26,966 bases of DNA, taken from contig CAIPGJ010000962.1 of NCBI GenBank assembly GCA_903864555.1, positions 1 through 26,966 on the forward strand, in the 5' to 3' direction. This document shows positions 17,352 to 24,985 of this stretch, one piece after another; the first letter of the stretch is position 1, and each line of letters opens with the position of its first letter. The position numbers were made by a program, and so were the translations under genes. Below the pieces are notes generated by a model. It did not search any database. It worked only from the letters and a program-made list of their open reading frames with translations, and was not told the DNA's origin. The DNA comes from an uncultured Pseudomonadota bacterium. GTDB lineage: Bacteria; Pseudomonadota; Gammaproteobacteria; Burkholderiales; SG8-39.

Positions 17352-19682
17352 CTAACGCCCATGACACCTTTTGAATTTTTCGCCACTACCGCACGGACAC
17401 GGATTATTTCTTCCCGGTTTTTTGATCTTCCTAAGCTGGGGGTATTCCGGTTGCTTGAGATTCATCGCCCGTTTTGGGTGAGCCATTCGGGCAGCGTCTT
17501 CGTAGATTGAGCTGTTTTCTTCTGTTCGCTCTGTTGGTACGCGAACCGAGAACGATTGTGCCTGGTGATAGGTTCCGTCAGAACTAACTGCTGCAACGAC
17601 GCCGACCATATTAGAAGCCTCAACGGCTAAAGATGCTGCACTGGCCTTTTCATTTACCTTTGACCAGTCAATCTGCTGGCCGTGTTGTTGCAGCCATACA
17701 AAGAGCGGCTTCCCGTCCCCAGCCAGGACAAAGTAGCGGGCGGGATATTGGTTAAGGGTTCGGCGAAGGTCGAAGAGCAGCTTGGCCAGATTTTTCCGGT
17801 CATCCTCTCCCAAGTCACGGATCTGGCTCTCCGCCGAAATCCAACCGTACGCTCGGGTTACGTCAAGAGCATCAAGCAAATTCTGCACCTCTTCAGGGAA
17901 GTTCTGCGTCGGAAACAGCCGGGTCTCCCAATCTTCACCCTCGAAGGCCCTGTCAACGATGTCGCTCATGCCATCCCAGATAAGCATGTGCAACTTGTCG
18001 CTCTTCAGCTGCTCGGTAATTTCCTGATCGAAGCGGTTCTTCTTGAGGTACGCGCCAAGATGGTCAAGCTCGTCGAAGAGATGTGCCTTGCGCATCCCTG
18101 CCACGGCTTGCCGCACCTCCATGTAATGGGCAAACTCGCCTGGGGTGGGCAGGAGTCGCTTGAGTACGAACAGGTCGTCAATGGACAGCGAAACAAAGGC
18201 ATGTCTTCCAAGTAGGGGCTCAACCTGTGGCAGTTCCTTGCAGTACGCTGAAAACGGTGAGAAGGACTCAACCGTCAGCCCAATCGGCACCATCACTCGG
18301 TAGTCGGATCGGCGAACACGGCCGCACTCTTCGTATTTGCCGTCAACCAGGCGGTAGAGGGACACTTCATCCGCCGAATTCAGGTAATTGAAAAAGCGCT
18401 CACATTGCTTGTACGCTTTAAGCACCAAGTCCTGAACGGATTGTGCGTGGCGGCCGAAATCAAGTGCTGGTGATGCAATGGTAGCGGCCGAACCGGCCTT
18501 GGCCTCAACTAAGAACAGCACGTCATCAATCAGAATGAGCGTGTCATTTTCGGACCACTGCTTACTGGTAGGGTCCTTGTAGTAAATTTCCTGAAAAACT
18601 TTGGCATCGGGAAGCTGAGCGGCCAGAATGTCGGCGAAAGCAGCTTCGCTCATCGTCTTCTGCCGCTCCTCAAAGGTCTTCTTGTAGTCCGGTTTTCGCT
18701 GAAGCAGGTTGTATAGAAGGGCACGATACCCCGCATCGCGGGCGAAACACGGATCGACGGCGTAATAATCCGACCCAAGCTGGATTAGGGGTTTCTTCCT
18801 GGCCGGGAGTGTCCGGTAGGGTGTCCCCACAAAATCGCCCGCGGCGAAGAACTCGGTTTCTTCGCCGCGCTGGTAAGCCAAGTCTGATAGCAGCGTCGGT
18901 GGTAGCTTCGTGTGACGGCTCACGTTGGCGATGCCGCCCCGAAACATGTCATCCATTGCACGTCCGGCGGTTTTCGCCTGTTGAGCATTGGCCTCAACCC
19001 ATGCCTCCATGACGTCTGCCAGAGGTTTGTCCTGTGCTGCAGCGAAGGCCTGAGCCGCTTCAAACTGCTTCATCATCTCCATAGTTGCTTCGGCATGCCC
19101 AGATCGCGTGGCATTGGCCATGGCCTGGAAGCCTTCCGCGATATAGGCGGCACCAACGCCATACACGTCCTCCAAGACATCATTGTGAGGCGCCAGCACG
19201 TAGCGGTAGAACTCGCCCTCCAAAACTTGGAAGCGGTTCCCGCGAATCATTACCCAAGTGGATTTCGCGCGAAACTCAATGTCGGCGGTGTCGGGACCGA
19301 AGATTCCATCTTTGGTGTCAGCAGACGTGGTCATGGCGAAAAACATGGCCTGCTCACGCAGTTTGCGGCCAAGTTCAAACAGTTCTGCGCATTGGGCTTC
19401 ATCGAATGTCATGTCCGCTGGAGCTGCATCTGATGCGAGAACCGCGTGCACGTACTCCAGCAAGAACTGGTTTTCACCAATCAGGTCATCCGGGGCGTAC
19501 GTTTGGCATTGCTCCTCGGTGGCGCTTTGGTCTGTAATGGCTTTCATCACGCGCTGTGCGTAGATGTAGCCGAGCAAATCATGCGGAGGCATGGCGACGA
19601 TCAGTTCGCGCATGCGGGCGGATGTGGTTTGCATGTCTTTCAACAGGGAAGCAGTGGCCTCTTTCCGTTTTTTATCGTCCAT
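17352..19682 (-). CDS. PD-(D/E)xK nuclease candidate with C-terminal SEC-C zinc motif
   Basis: A 776-residue protein. In the middle, ENDTLILIDDVLFLVEAKAG gives D380, further acids at D386/D387, then E393-x-K395, the core pattern of a PD-(D/E)xK nuclease fold. The first 350 residues are helical with no clear motif. The last 18 residues are a SEC-C module (PCPCGSGEKFKRCH, with C762, C764, C773 and H774) that should bind zinc and often mediates protein or nucleic-acid contact. The ATG at 19682 (MDDKKRKEATASLL) is preferred; a GTG at 19760 would add 26 residues that look less protein-like. It lies 126 bases downstream of the 570-aa gene on the same strand, suggesting co-transcription. The likely role is the DNA- or RNA-cutting effector of a defence system; the catalytic assignment is by pattern only. 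Confidence 0.75.
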   Translation of the reverse strand: MDDKKRKEATASLLKDMQTTSARMRELIVAMPPHDLLGYIYAQRVMKAITDQSATEEQCQTYAPDDLIGENQFLLEYVHAVLASDAAPADMTFDEAQCAELFELGRKLREQAMFFAMTTSADTKDGIFGPDTADIEFRAKSTWVMIRGNRFQVLEGEFYRYVLAPHNDVLEDVYGVGAAYIAEGFQAMANATRSGHAEATMEMMKQFEAAQAFAAAQDKPLADVMEAWVEANAQQAKTAGRAMDDMFRGGIANVSRHTKLPPTLLSDLAYQRGEETEFFAAGDFVGTPYRTLPARKKPLIQLGSDYYAVDPCFARDAGYRALLYNLLQRKPDYKKTFEERQKTMSEAAFADILAAQLPDAKVFQEIYYKDPTSKQWSENDTLILIDDVLFLVEAKAGSAATIASPALDFGRHAQSVQDLVLKAYKQCERFFNYLNSADEVSLYRLVDGKYEECGRVRRSDYRVMVPIGLTVESFSPFSAYCKELPQVEPLLGRHAFVSLSIDDLFVLKRLLPTPGEFAHYMEVRQAVAGMRKAHLFDELDHLGAYLKKNRFDQEITEQLKSDKLHMLIWDGMSDIVDRAFEGEDWETRLFPTQNFPEEVQNLLDALDVTRAYGWISAESQIRDLGEDDRKNLAKLLFDLRRTLNQYPARYFVLAGDGKPLFVWLQQHGQQIDWSKVNEKASAASLAVEASNMVGVVAAVSSDGTYHQAQSFSVRVPTERTEENSSIYEDAARMAHPKRAMNLKQPEYPQLRKIKKPGRNNPCPCGSGEKFKRCHGR

Positions 19683-19808
19683 AACTACATGTGCCTGATG
19701 TTTCTGAATCTGCGAGTACGCCGAGAGGAGCCGAAGCCGGGAAGTGCCAAATGCACCCACTTGTTCGTAGAATCGCAGATAGCACAGGAAGCGCTGACGC
19801 GCGGACCT

Positions 19809-21521
19809 TCAGGGATTGAGATCTCTCGCATCCAGAGCCTGTAGTACGGCGTCGAAAGCCTTGTCGCATTCCCCAGCCAGCCACTTGAAGTGAGCGCGCA
19901 ACGTCCCATGGGTGGACCGCGCGAGCCTTTCCTCTTTGTCCTTCTCAGTGACCGAGCTATGAGCCCTGAGCGTACTCCTCAGTCCGTGCAGCCTTGCAAG
20001 CGGCGTGAGCTTGGTCCTGGCCTGGTTCTCGGTAAGACCGGCGGTGACCACAATTGCGCCCAGAACCCTAAGCGATGCCCAGCTGGATTCCGCTTTTGCG
20101 CCCCTGTCTTCTAGAACCTTACGCAGTGGCTTGAGTTGAAACCCTTCGACCACCAACTGGTCAAGAGCCATGATCTCGTTGGCCCACTCGAACGTCGAAT
20201 CCGTTGCCGGGTAGCGGGCTGCATCGAGATGCTCGGGGCTCCGTGGCAGCCACCATGCGGGTGGCGCGTCGTTTAGTTTTCCGATCTTGTATTTCAAGAG
20301 GTGTAGCGGATCGTACTCCGAGCTGAAATCGCCCATGATGTCGTTCTCATGTGCGCGCTTCGAGATCGGCCCCTTCGGCCATTCGTTGAACGATTGCCAG
20401 TAGCGCTGCTCTTCAATCGGTAGGCGTGCGAGATCACCGATATATGCGTGGACCTGTCCTGCTTCGTTGATGTCGTAGCCTTTCAGATACCACGCATTGC
20501 GGCAGCTGATCGTGCGGTCATTGAGGGTGTACTTCTCGGGGTCGGACTTGAATCGGTGTAGGACATCCGGCCGAAAGAAGGCCGGAGATATCTCCCACGG
20601 AAGGTCAGATTCTTGGAAATAGTTGGAGAGGAACTCGGGCGCGCAGGACGTTTCTACTTCGACGCCATTCTTGCGGTCGAAGATCTTAAAAGTCGTGTAC
20701 TCGCGCTTGGTCGGGTTCGACGCATCTTTCCACTCGTTGATCAGTTGCTGCAGCGAGATGGAGGTGCGGACTATCATCCGGCCGTTCACGTAGCTGGCAT
20801 TGGCGATGCCGCCGCCGTGATAGAAAAGGTCTGGAGCCCTTCGGTCAATTCGGCCGTGATCGCCCCAGCCGTTGAAGCTGCCCGGGATAAAGCGCGTGAA
20901 GTCGAACATTAACACCAGCGCCATGTCCGCCAGCGTCATGTAAGTCGAAAGATCCCTAGCGAGGATTGTTACGGCCGTGAGGCTTTCGCTGCCATTTCCG
21001 AGATCGGCGCGCAAGACTCGGATCACGTCTTCAATGTCGCCGTGCTCATCCAGCCGGCTGTAGGCATTGCGCTCTGGCACGAAATGCAGGCCAAGCGAAT
21101 GCACCAGCTTTTGGCTCAGTTCGACAGGGCTATCGCCCTTCTGCACGCCATCGAACGATCGGCGGAAGATCAGCTTTTCGCCGCCAGAGAGTGACTTGCT
21201 CTCATGCCTCAGCGGCGGCTCTAGGTAGACCCTGTGTCCTTCACCGCCTCCGTAGCTCTTCTGGATTACCCAGCTTTCGTCAGTCTGGACAAAGCCGCGC
21301 ATCAGGTCTTCCTGGTCCGCAGGCGTCACCTGCTGAGCGGGCGCGAGGACGCCGTGTATCAGGATGGCCGGGCCACTCGCGTAGATAACGATTTCCTCGC
21401 TCTGCGTATTTGCCTTGAGGAACTCGACTGATTCTTCCGCGCCGACGAGCCAGCTCGCAGCTTTGTCAGCTGGAGCCTGTGCGAGGGCCTTTAGCGCTGC
21501 TATGTTGAATCGACGGGTCAT
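19809..21521 (-). CDS. Large protein of unknown function, 570 aa, in the nuclease operon
   Basis: A 570-residue frame starting MTRRFNIAALKALAQAPADK. There is no P-loop, transmembrane segment or nuclease motif that I can see. The most distinctive block is residues about 317-400: RPDVLHRFKSDPEKYTLNDR, ISCRNAWYLKGYDINEAGQV, then LPIEEQRYWQSFNEWPKGPI. Its density of aromatic and charged residues looks like a conserved core. Other notable segments are FNGWGDHGRIDRRAPDLFYH (about 216-235) and an arginine/lysine-rich helical C-terminus. It lies between the 229-aa gene and the SEC-C nuclease gene on the same strand. A sensor or regulator partner for the nuclease is plausible by position, but nothing in the sequence establishes it. 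Confidence 0.75.
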   Translation of the reverse strand: MTRRFNIAALKALAQAPADKAASWLVGAEESVEFLKANTQSEEIVIYASGPAILIHGVLAPAQQVTPADQEDLMRGFVQTDESWVIQKSYGGGEGHRVYLEPPLRHESKSLSGGEKLIFRRSFDGVQKGDSPVELSQKLVHSLGLHFVPERNAYSRLDEHGDIEDVIRVLRADLGNGSESLTAVTILARDLSTYMTLADMALVLMFDFTRFIPGSFNGWGDHGRIDRRAPDLFYHGGGIANASYVNGRMIVRTSISLQQLINEWKDASNPTKREYTTFKIFDRKNGVEVETSCAPEFLSNYFQESDLPWEISPAFFRPDVLHRFKSDPEKYTLNDRTISCRNAWYLKGYDINEAGQVHAYIGDLARLPIEEQRYWQSFNEWPKGPISKRAHENDIMGDFSSEYDPLHLLKYKIGKLNDAPPAWWLPRSPEHLDAARYPATDSTFEWANEIMALDQLVVEGFQLKPLRKVLEDRGAKAESSWASLRVLGAIVVTAGLTENQARTKLTPLARLHGLRSTLRAHSSVTEKDKEERLARSTHGTLRAHFKWLAGECDKAFDAVLQALDARDLNP

Positions 21522-21704
21522 AGGGAAGCGGCTTATGAGAGGGTATTGCTTGATTTTGCAGGCTCCAGGCAGGTCTGCAGTAGTGAAGAGCTCAGTTCTA
21601 CTGGAATTGCTAACGTAGAAGTAACCGACAGAAAGTTGGCGAGCGAATACCTTCCGATAGCACGTCCGCGTTGTCTGTCAAGTTAGATCTGACTTGGGCA
21701 GGGC

Positions 21705-22394
21705 TCATGGTGAGGTAATAAATCTGATGAACCTCTTACCGCGGTCCGTAGTTCGCGAGCCGACCATACCTCCGCCAGTCATTGTCACGTGGAGAAACTG
21801 CCCTTGCCCGAGCAAGCCTTCCGCCTGCAGGTCGCGAGCGATCTGATCGTAGGTTTCGCGTTGTCCACGCAGTTCGGGCAGGCAGTGTTCCAAGACCGCG
21901 GAAGGTCCGCCTGTCCCCCATCCTAGATTTGCAACACTATGGCGCGTCATCCATTGCACCGGATCATCCAACACTGACAGGACTTTCAAGTGCCAAGGAG
22001 TAAGTTGGTCGATCAATCGCAAAAAGATCATCTGCTCATCTTCCTCCGGAGGATTCGGAAGCGCTGCGTTCAGGACGGCGTTACGCAAGGCTTCAAGCTT
22101 CGCCTGCTGATGGTTCCGCAAGGCTATCTGCGACGCCTGCATGGTCACTGTCACGAATGCCTCGTTCTGTACCAGCTTCTCAGGGGTAAGTTCCGCTACT
22201 CGGCCCTCAACTTCTTTCACCACTTCGGCGAGCTGTTGAAGCCATGCTTCCTTTCTCCTCTCGATTGGAGAACTAAAAAAATTCTCAAACACAACCTGGA
22301 GCGGACCGCCTGCAGCTGGGATCAGCGATACAACGGCACGCCCGACTTCGCGGGCAACGTCGCCGGCGCTCTTTTTGGAGGGTAGATTGTCCAT
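21705..22394 (-). CDS. Unknown protein, 229 aa, possible winged-helix C-terminus
   Basis: Starts MDNLPSKKSAGDVAREVGRA; an upstream in-frame codon at 22430 adds 12 residues that look non-coding. A short hydrophobic, glycine-rich N-terminal segment (AVVSLIPAAGGPLQVVFENF) is followed by a charged helical region (ERRKEAWLQQLAEVVKEVEG and QAKLEALRNAVLNAALPNPP). The C-terminus (LQAEGLLGQ, then GMVGSRTTDRGKRFIRFI) has the look of a winged-helix fold, which is inference. It precedes the 570-aa gene by 183 bases on the same strand; the gap is long for an operon, so it may be a separate unit. It could be a regulator or a membrane-associated component. Confidence 0.7.
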   Translation of the reverse strand: MDNLPSKKSAGDVAREVGRAVVSLIPAAGGPLQVVFENFFSSPIERRKEAWLQQLAEVVKEVEGRVAELTPEKLVQNEAFVTVTMQASQIALRNHQQAKLEALRNAVLNAALPNPPEEDEQMIFLRLIDQLTPWHLKVLSVLDDPVQWMTRHSVANLGWGTGGPSAVLEHCLPELRGQRETYDQIARDLQAEGLLGQGQFLHVTMTGGGMVGSRTTDRGKRFIRFITSP

Positions 22395-22763
22395 ACGCGT
22401 GATATTTAATGAATGATGCAGTCCGGCCAAGTCTATCTGGCTTGGAGTGCATGCCTATCCCCCGAATAGGGTGTCAGCGTCCCCGATGTGTATGCAATCC
22501 TTGTCGTTGTGTCGCTATATGGCTGCATCGTCTTGCTATGCCGTTGACAGTTGGTTGACACATACAAAGCAGCTTTTATATATAGACAAGCAACGCGCAA
22601 ACGACGCATGCAAGTGACAGACATGAAAACAAGTGCGACCAGCATGATGTCGGCAGACGACGGCGATTTCACCCTAATGGCCAACATGAGTAGCACCAAC
22701 TTTTGATTGACCACCTATACCATTTCATATATATTTCTAGACATGCACTACAACGAAAAGTCT
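22395..22763. other. Intergenic region upstream of the higB-like gene
   Basis: About 370 bases lie between divergent genes and contain the strong promoter-like pair described separately. A 27-codon frame (ATG 22623 to TGA 22706) is followed directly by the toxin frame, but it has no good ribosome site or known relatives. A small palindrome CCTATCCCCCGAATAGG lies near 22448. Confidence 0.4.
22555..22584 (+). promoter_or_regulatory. Sigma-70-like promoter upstream of the toxin-antitoxin pair
   Basis: A consensus TTGACA at 22555-22560 is followed, after an 18-base spacer, by TATATA at 22579-22584 (a 16-base register from 22577 is equally possible). A second TTGACA sits 11 bases earlier at 22544-22549. 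It points at the higB/higA-like pair about 180 bases downstream, leaving a long leader. Confidence 0.4.
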
Positions 22764-23104
22764 ATGGAGTGGATCGGTAGCAGCTACAAAGAATTGATGG
22801 CGCTACCGGCGAGTGTCCGACAGAGCTTCGGTTTTGCTTTGTCGTTGGCACAGGTAGGCGATAAGCATGATGCAGCCAAAGTGCTCAAGGGCTTTGGGGG
22901 CGCGGGGGTGCTTGAAGTGGTGGAAGACGATGTTGGGGTCACTTACAGAGCCTTTTACACCGTCAAATATGCTGAGGCGGTGTTTGTTCTTCACTGCTTT
23001 CAGAAAAGAGTAAGCGGGGCATTGCTACGCCGAAGGAAGACATGGACATCATCCACGCAAGGCTGAAAATTGCCGAGACGTATGTAAAGGAGTTGCGAAA
23101 ATGA
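22764..23104 (+). pseudogene. HigB/Gp49-type toxin, broken by a one-base frameshift
   Basis: From ATG 22764 (MEWIGSSYKELMALP) the protein follows the phage-Gp49/HigB RelE-like pattern, with ASVRQSFGFALSLAQVGD, then VREI-like LEVVEDD, then TYRAFYTVKYAEAVFVLHCF. At 23001-23010 the frame shifts. Adding one A to the four-A run restores FQKKSKRGIATPKEDMDIIH and a stop (TGA 23102-23104) that overlaps the antitoxin ATG by 4 bases, exactly as intact pairs do. As written, the frame instead reads on to 23066 with an unrelated C-terminus. The missing base could be a real deletion or a homopolymer sequencing error. If real, the mRNase toxin is probably dead. Confidence 0.8.
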
Positions 23105-23436
23105 AAAGTCAGCTTATTGACGGTGTGGAAGTACATCGTGGTTCAGCCAATGTTTTTGCTGACCTGGGTTTAGCGGATGCGGAAAAACTCAAGATCAAAA
23201 CAGGCTTGGTGATGGAGATCAGGAAGGCCATGAAAAGCCGAGCATTGACTCAACAAGAAGCCGCTACAAGAATGGGCATCACTCAGCCTAAAGTCTCAGA
23301 CATGATGCGCGGTGACTTCACCAACTTGTCTGAGCGAAAACTGATGGATTGCCTCACAAGGCTTGGCTATGACATCGAAATCAAGGTGCGCCCAGCCAAA
23401 TCAAAAGTCGGCCATTTGATGCTTGCTGCCGCTTAA
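23101..23436 (+). CDS. HigA-type XRE antitoxin
   Basis: A 111-residue helix-turn-helix protein. The XRE domain spans about residues 35-95, with ALTQQEAATRMGITQPKVSD as the HTH and GDFTNLSERKLMDCLTRLGY after it. It is the expected antitoxin for the adjacent RelE-like toxin: the genes overlap by ATGA in the order toxin then antitoxin, as in higBA. Such antitoxins normally bind their toxin and repress their own promoter. With the toxin frameshifted it may persist as a solitary regulator. Confidence 0.88.
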   Translation: MKSQLIDGVEVHRGSANVFADLGLADAEKLKIKTGLVMEIRKAMKSRALTQQEAATRMGITQPKVSDMMRGDFTNLSERKLMDCLTRLGYDIEIKVRPAKSKVGHLMLAAA

Positions 23437-23698
23437 TTCCACAGGCCCCAGACTGTCAAGACACAGATAATCAACAAAGGTTTTTCAGGGCGCGGAACCT
23501 GGCCTTTGGTCAGCGAGCAGACCCGCACGCGGCATGGAGCCCACCGCTCCCCTGCATTCTGGGGGATGAACCCCCTTACCCCTTCGGGGCTGCTTCGCAG
23601 TGCTACAGGGGCCCCGTGCGGATGGGCTTTAGGGTGTTTGACTGTCTAACTGTAGTGGTCAGAGAAGAATCGTCAAATCAGTAATGAAAATGCTTTGA
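23437..23698. other. Highly structured non-coding region after the antitoxin gene
   Basis: No gene. Three adjacent hairpins occur between 23561 and 23600: GGGGG-ATGAA-CCCCC; CCCC-TTC-GGGG (23579-23589); and CTGC-TTC-GCAG (23590-23600). An outer pairing CCGCACG (23523-23529) with CGTGCGG (23615-23621) encloses them. A crossing pairing AGCCCA (23538-23543) with TGGGCT (23623-23628) would make a pseudoknot or an alternative fold. A GGGGCCCC palindrome lies at 23608-23615. This could be an RNA element, a terminator array or a recombination/replication site. Confidence 0.5.
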
Positions 23699-23989
23699 TC
23701 AAACGACAATGGCCTCAGACAACACAACATCACGAAACTTATCGGGCAGAGCGTTAGGGGTCAAAACATCGACCGAAACACCCAAGAGCTTTTCGAGCTC
23801 AAGTTTGATCCTGGCCACGTCCATAAGTGTCGTAGCTGACGTCGGATCAATCAAGATGTCCAAATCACTGCCTTCATGGTCATCACCGTGAAGTACAGAG
23901 CCGAAGACGCGAGGGTTAAGGGCACGATTACGCTCGACCACAAAACGAATTGCAGCTCGTTTTTTTTGCAAAGCAATGGACGGCTTCAT
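23699..23989 (-). CDS. MNT-type minimal nucleotidyltransferase (orphan antitoxin)
   Basis: A 96-residue protein with the minimal nucleotidyltransferase signature: FGSVLHGD with G30/S31 followed by GSDLDILID with the metal-binding D42 and D44. These proteins (MntA/DUF86-associated) usually act as antitoxins that adenylylate a HEPN ribonuclease toxin encoded next to them. No HEPN gene is visible on either side: the stop is followed by the structured non-coding region and upstream lie IS21-type repeats. It is therefore an orphan, either retained for immunity or left by a deletion. Confidence 0.85.
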   Translation of the reverse strand: MKPSIALQKKRAAIRFVVERNRALNPRVFGSVLHGDDHEGSDLDILIDPTSATTLMDVARIKLELEKLLGVSVDVLTPNALPDKFRDVVLSEAIVV

Positions 23990-24083
23990 GGATGTGATCC
24001 AACGTCAGAGAATTTCAGGTGACCGCTTATGGGGAATGGGATAGGTGACCATCTATGGGGAAAACGAGAGGAGGAAGAAAGAT

Positions 24084-24341
24084 TCACGCTGGAATACCGT
24101 ACTCGATTCGAGCAAGCGTATGCATCACAAGCTCGAAACCCCTATCTGTATGAATCAATGAAAGCGGTGTCACGCCCCCCAAGGATCTAACTTCCCGCTT
24201 GAACCAAGACGAAGCAGCGTCTTGATCTCCAAAGACCTCTTGCGCCCTGTGCAAGACCTTAGCAGATCGAAGCAAGATAGCCTCATCAACAGCCTCGTTT
24301 TGTGAACTGGTTGATAAAAGGTCAGAATTTTCAGATGGCAT
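24084..24341 (-). CDS. Xre/MbcA/ParS-type antitoxin, orphan
   Basis: An 85-residue protein whose last 50 residues (EVFGDQDAASSWFKREVRSL, GGVTPLSLIHTDRGFELV, then LARIEYGIPA) match the toxin-binding C-terminal domain (DUF2384) of Xre/MbcA/ParS antitoxins, which neutralise RES-domain NAD-degrading toxins. The usual N-terminal helix-turn-helix is short or absent; the first 30 residues look unstructured. The RES toxin normally follows on the same strand, but here the IS21-type repeats begin 22 bases after the stop and no toxin remains. Confidence 0.8.
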   Translation of the reverse strand: MPSENSDLLSTSSQNEAVDEAILLRSAKVLHRAQEVFGDQDAASSWFKREVRSLGGVTPLSLIHTDRGFELVMHTLARIEYGIPA

Positions 24342-24410
24342 GCTAGGGTCTCGTCTGGGTCATCTGAGGGGTAACTATAGACTCGTCAATGGTAAAAAAC
24401 CAGAATACAC

Positions 24411-24593
24411 ATGCAAAGTGACACATTAATCAATCCACTGAAGAAAAGAAACAAGATGTTGAAGCTCTGGAAAGTTTTTTGGAATGCGTGCAAAGAAACA
24501 CCAAAAGGAATGTTCTTACCGTTCAGAGCGTTTTGGCAGACTGCCACTCAAAACCCTGTCCTGCAAGAAAGAAGACCGAGGAAAGATACTTAA
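24411..24593 (+). CDS. Small hypothetical protein, 60 aa
   Basis: A 60-codon frame starting MQSDTLINPLKKRNKMLKLW with an aromatic, basic central part (WKVFWNACKETPKGMFLPFR). It resembles small membrane-surface proteins in composition, but no relative can be named. It is divergent from the MbcA-like gene, from whose start it is separated by 69 bases. No good Shine-Dalgarno precedes the ATG; an internal ATG (residue 16) is an alternative start. Confidence 0.35.
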   Translation: MQSDTLINPLKKRNKMLKLWKVFWNACKETPKGMFLPFRAFWQTATQNPVLQERRPRKDT

Positions 24594-24697
24594 CGCTTGC
24601 GTGTGCCCCATAAATGGTCACCTTGTTGCCGCCGACCGAAAACTGGCATTCCCCCAAATCAGTAGACAAATGATGATGTCAAAACTGAAGAGGAGCC

Positions 24698-24985
24698 ATG
24701 CAAATGCAACGCACGAAATACGCCGCCGAGTTCAAGTCCGAAGCGGTCAAGCAAGTTATCGATAAAGGGCACGCTGTCGTCGATGTGGCCAAACGGCTTG
24801 GAATTCCCGAAGGGGTTCTGTACAGCTGGGTCAACAAGTTCAAGAAGTCAGACGCACCTCAGTCAAGTGACCTCAAGGCCCTGCAAGCCGAGATGGTCAA
24901 GATCAAAGCTGAACTCAGGCGAACCACAGAGGAGCGCGACATCCTAAAAAAGGCCGCAGCGTACTTTGCCAAGCAGTCCGGGTGA
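24698..24985 (+). CDS. IS3-family transposase OrfA
   Basis: A 95-residue HTH protein (RTKYAAEFKSEAVKQVIDKG, then VVDVAKRLGIPEGVLYSWV) followed by a leucine-zipper-like coiled coil (ALQAEMVKIKAELRR). It binds the terminal repeats and multimerises. The slippery A_AAA_AAG at 24946-24952 lies in the zero frame, and the -1 frame is open from there into orfB, so a fused OrfAB transposase can be made by programmed -1 frameshifting. The stop overlaps the GTG start of orfB. Confidence 0.92.
   Translation: MQMQRTKYAAEFKSEAVKQVIDKGHAVVDVAKRLGIPEGVLYSWVNKFKKSDAPQSSDLKALQAEMVKIKAELRRTTEERDILKKAAAYFAKQSG
24946..24952 (+). promoter_or_regulatory. Programmed -1 ribosomal frameshift site of the IS3 element
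   Basis: The heptamer A_AAA_AAG is in phase with orfA (cta-AAA-AAG). It is the classic IS3-family slippery site, and the -1 frame continues without a stop to join orfB at 24982. Confidence 0.75.

Larger units (their letters stand above)
24017..24623. mobile_element. 607-bp segment bounded by IS21-type ends, with an antitoxin inside
   Basis: Two direct repeats AGGTGACCnnnTATGGGGAA at 24017-24036 and 24043-24062 (26 bp apart) face one inverted copy, GGTGACCATTTATGGGG on the complement of about 24606-24623. Multiple end repeats at this spacing are typical of IS21-family elements. No istA or istB is present; the segment instead carries a MbcA/ParS-type antitoxin and a 60-codon frame. It may be a non-autonomous mini-element or two unrelated end remnants brought together by deletion. 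Confidence 0.4.

Noticed and set aside
17682..19844. Several plus-strand frames of 100-177 codons.
   Set aside because: All are antisense to the nuclease/SEC-C gene or to its upstream neighbour and have no independent motifs.
22623..22706. 27-codon frame between the promoter and the toxin gene.
   Set aside because: Too short, no ribosome site and no recognisable family; kept only as a note on the leader.
23644..23650. GTCTAAC resembling one end of an integron attC site near the hairpin array.
   Set aside because: No matching GTTRRRY end at a suitable distance and no integron integrase; the recombinase present lacks obvious IntI features.
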